NCBI GenBank assembly: GCA_029266635.1
Contig: JAQSWM010000009.1
Span: forward strand, 1-64,000
Direction of reading: 5' to 3'
DNA: 64,000 nt
Source: Sphingobacteriaceae bacterium
GTDB lineage: Bacteria; Bacteroidota; Bacteroidia; Sphingobacteriales; Sphingobacteriaceae
Position numbers and translations under genes: made by a program. Below the pieces are notes generated by a model. That model was not told the origin of the DNA. It saw nothing but the letters and a program-made list of their open reading frames with translations, and did not search any database. Below are positions 62,107-64,000 of this stretch, piece by piece; the first letter of the stretch is position 1, and every line of letters starts with the position of its first letter.

Positions 62107-64000
62107 ATTCCTTAATGGCTTTCCTTTCGTAACTATACTTTGTATTCTCTCCAGCGTCTTCCGCTCGCCAACCAACGACATAAATGCTTCTCTTTCCAGA
62201 TCAAGCAGATATTTTTCGGTTACAAATGTGGGTTGCGACAAATCGCCGCCGCAAAGCACCCAGCCTAATTTTTCTGATATTTTCTTGTCGTGTTCTGAGA
62301 TGTAATGCCCGGCGTACATGGAGTTTGCTCCGGCATACACAATCCCCAGCCCTTGCTTCCCGAGCACACGAATGTCTTTCCGCGGCACCGGCTTCACGTA
62401 ACCCGCCTCAGCCAGCTCAAGTGCTTTTTCCTTTGCATCCGCGATGAGCCTGCTGCGATTCATGGTGATGCTATATTTATCTTTTTGAAGATAGCCTAGT
62501 TCAAAAGCTTCTTCTGCAGATGTCGACACTTTTGCCATCCCGATAGTTAGGAATCGGTCTCTTAAAACCATCTGGTCAATTTGCCCTTCCTTAAATTCAT
62601 CCGAAGCACGCAACGCAAACTCCTTAGAGCCGCCACCGCCCGGGATTAGCCCGACGCCAAATTCCACCAGCCCCATGTATGTTTCTGCGCTTAACTGCAC
62701 ATGATCAGCGTGAAGCGAAAACTCACATCCGCCGCCAAGGCAAAGATTAAATGGCGCAACCACTACCGGAATAGATGAATACCGGATACGCATTGACGTA
62801 TTCTGGAACATCTTCACCGCCATATTCAGCTCATCCCAATCCTGCTCAACAGCCATCATGAAGATCATGCCTACATTCGCCCCGGCGGAGAAATTTGCTC
62901 CATCATTTCCGATAACGAGTCCTCGGTAATCCTTTTCAGCAATGTCTATCGCCTTGTTGATGCCCTGCAAAACCTCGCCTCCAATGGTGTTCATCTTGGT
63001 ATGAAACTCCAAATTCAAAATGCCGTCGCCCAAATCTGTGAGCGTTGTTCCTGAATTTTTCCAGACCGTGTTCGTTGGGCGAATGTTATCTAAGATGATG
63101 AAGGCATCCGTTCCCGGGATGGGCTTGTATGTTTTTGATGGGATGTCGTAATATTTCCTGACTCCGTTTTCTACTTTATAAAAGCTTTCATTTCCGCCAG
63201 CAAGCATCTCGTGCACCCAGCGAGCAGCTTCGTTGCCGTAGCTTTTCATAGCCTCAACAGTTTCCTTGACGCCGAGTGCATCCCAGACTTCAAACGGTCC
63301 GAGCTCCCATCCAAAACCTGCCCGCATTGCATCGTCAATACGGTAAAGCTCATCTGATATTTCCGGAATGCGATCAGAAACGTATTCGAACAATCCGTAG
63401 AACGAGGTTCGAAAAAACTCTCCCGCCTTGTCTGTTCCTTTGGCGAAAACCGTCATCCGCTCACGCAGTTTTTCAATAGGCTTCGTTGCTTCCAGCGTAG
63501 CCGACTTTATCTTCTGCTGTGGCTTGTACTCAAGTGTTTTTAGATCAAGGGCGAGGATTTCGCTTGCCCCGTCCGCGTTTTTAATCTTTTTATAAAAACC
63601 CTGCTGCGTTTTATCGCCGAGCCACTTGTTCTCAGCCATCTTCTTCACGTATTCCGGAAGCTGGAAAAGATCATGCGCCTTATCATTCGGCAGGTTATTG
63701 AACAAGCCATTGGCAACGTTGATCATGGTGTCTAAACCCACAACGTCGCTGGTGCGGAAGGTGGCAGATTTGGGGCGGCCAAGTGCCGGACCGGTGAACT
63801 TATCAACTTCCTCTACCGTCAAATCCATTTTCTCAACCAGGTGCAGAAGCGCCATAATGGAATAGACTCCCACCCGATTGGCAATAAACGCCGGCGTATC
63901 CTTACAGAGCACTGTGGCTTTGCCAAGGAACTTATCGCCATAATGCAGCAGGAAATCTACCACTTCGGGCTTTGTGTCGGGAGTTGGAATGATCTCAAGC
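62104..64000 (-). CDS. fadN: 3-hydroxyacyl-CoA dehydrogenase/enoyl-CoA hydratase (FadN type), 5' part outside window
   Basis: The last 632 codons of a bifunctional beta-oxidation enzyme; the frame stays open to the window edge, so the start and the NAD-binding Rossmann region are missing. The visible part begins in the hydroxyacyl-CoA dehydrogenase domain (FLGKATVLCKDTPAFIANRVG, a hallmark of its second half). It ends in a crotonase domain with NDGANFSAGANVG, GGGCEFSLHADHVQLSAE and FGVGLIPGGGGSKEFALRA. Dehydrogenase first and hydratase last is the FadN order rather than FadB. It heads the fadN-fadA-fadE operon. An in-frame GTG at 63963 is internal. Confidence 0.93.
   Translation of the reverse strand, partial: LEIIPTPDTKPEVVDFLLHYGDKFLGKATVLCKDTPAFIANRVGVYSIMALLHLVEKMDLTVEEVDKFTGPALGRPKSATFRTSDVVGLDTMINVANGLFNNLPNDKAHDLFQLPEYVKKMAENKWLGDKTQQGFYKKIKNADGASEILALDLKTLEYKPQQKIKSATLEATKPIEKLRERMTVFAKGTDKAGEFFRTSFYGLFEYVSDRIPEISDELYRIDDAMRAGFGWELGPFEVWDALGVKETVEAMKSYGNEAARWVHEMLAGGNESFYKVENGVRKYYDIPSKTYKPIPGTDAFIILDNIRPTNTVWKNSGTTLTDLGDGILNLEFHTKMNTIGGEVLQGINKAIDIAEKDYRGLVIGNDGANFSAGANVGMIFMMAVEQDWDELNMAVKMFQNTSMRIRYSSIPVVVAPFNLCLGGGCEFSLHADHVQLSAETYMGLVEFGVGLIPGGGGSKEFALRASDEFKEGQIDQMVLRDRFLTIGMAKVSTSAEEAFELGYLQKDKYSITMNRSRLIADAKEKALELAEAGYVKPVPRKDIRVLGKQGLGIVYAGANSMYAGHYISEHDKKISEKLGWVLCGGDLSQPTFVTEKYLLDLEREAFMSLVGERKTLERIQSIVTKGKPLRN

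Overview
The window looks like chromosomal DNA of a Bacteroidota member, most likely Sphingobacteriaceae (Pedobacter/Mucilaginibacter-like). The evidence is a type IX secretion (gliding-motility-type) C-terminal domain, FadL-type and GIN-domain envelope proteins, SatD/DUF3307, promoter elements resembling the Bacteroidetes TAnnTTTG box, scarce Shine-Dalgarno sequences, and intergenic tracts full of structured repeats. Assignment to genus is inference.

Layout. 0.4-4.9 kb: nucleoside permease, YceI protein, FMN reductase and ATP-dependent PEP carboxykinase. 4.9-6.5 kb: a dense array of palindromic repeats with a GIY-YIG nuclease gene inside one unit. 6.5-9.3 kb: a small acetyltransferase, a Rieske/DUF2231 membrane protein, a Cu/Zn superoxide dismutase lipoprotein and a hypothetical protein. 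9.4-17.0 kb: a defence island. It holds an HNH endonuclease with a probable sulfur-binding N-terminus, a four-gene + strand cassette (small protein, GHKL-type ATPase, two unknown proteins) and a convergent cassette of Vsr nuclease, controller (C) protein with recognisable C-boxes, and cytosine-C5 methyltransferase. 17.3-20.2 kb: serine hydrolase, DinB protein, small tyrosine-phosphatase-like protein, and a TPR-Arr rifampin ADP-ribosyltransferase fusion. 20.2-21.3 kb: a second repeat array with a second GIY-YIG gene. 21.3-26.5 kb: a paoABC-like molybdenum aldehyde oxidoreductase operon and an MFS exporter. 26.6-27.9 kb: a third repeat family with a third GIY-YIG gene.

28-64 kb is mostly housekeeping: M23 peptidase, SatD/DUF3307 with an apparent operator, LLM flavoenzyme, a large T9SS cargo protein, tRNA-Asn with a fragmentary duplicate, PfkB kinase, ECF sigma factor, murB, lpdA, M1 peptidase, BLUF and PAS proteins, sucAB, PBP4, sulfatase, proS, FadL protein, two FKBP lipoproteins, and a fadNAE-type beta-oxidation operon running off the right edge.

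The most interesting pattern is a set of miniature repeat elements that exist in empty and gene-bearing forms. Three families share TGTCA...TGACA-type ends and each array contains its own single-domain GIY-YIG gene; in two cases the gene lies in the loop of a repeat unit. An unrelated family in the fad operon has about 33-bp terminal inverted repeats, carries an S23-type four-helix-bundle gene, and has shorter empty relatives next door. Both look like autonomous/non-autonomous pairs comparable in logic to REP sequences and RAYT transposases, but with different proteins. The second candidate novelty is the GHKL ATPase cassette facing a C-protein-controlled methyltransferase that lacks an obvious partner restriction enzyme.
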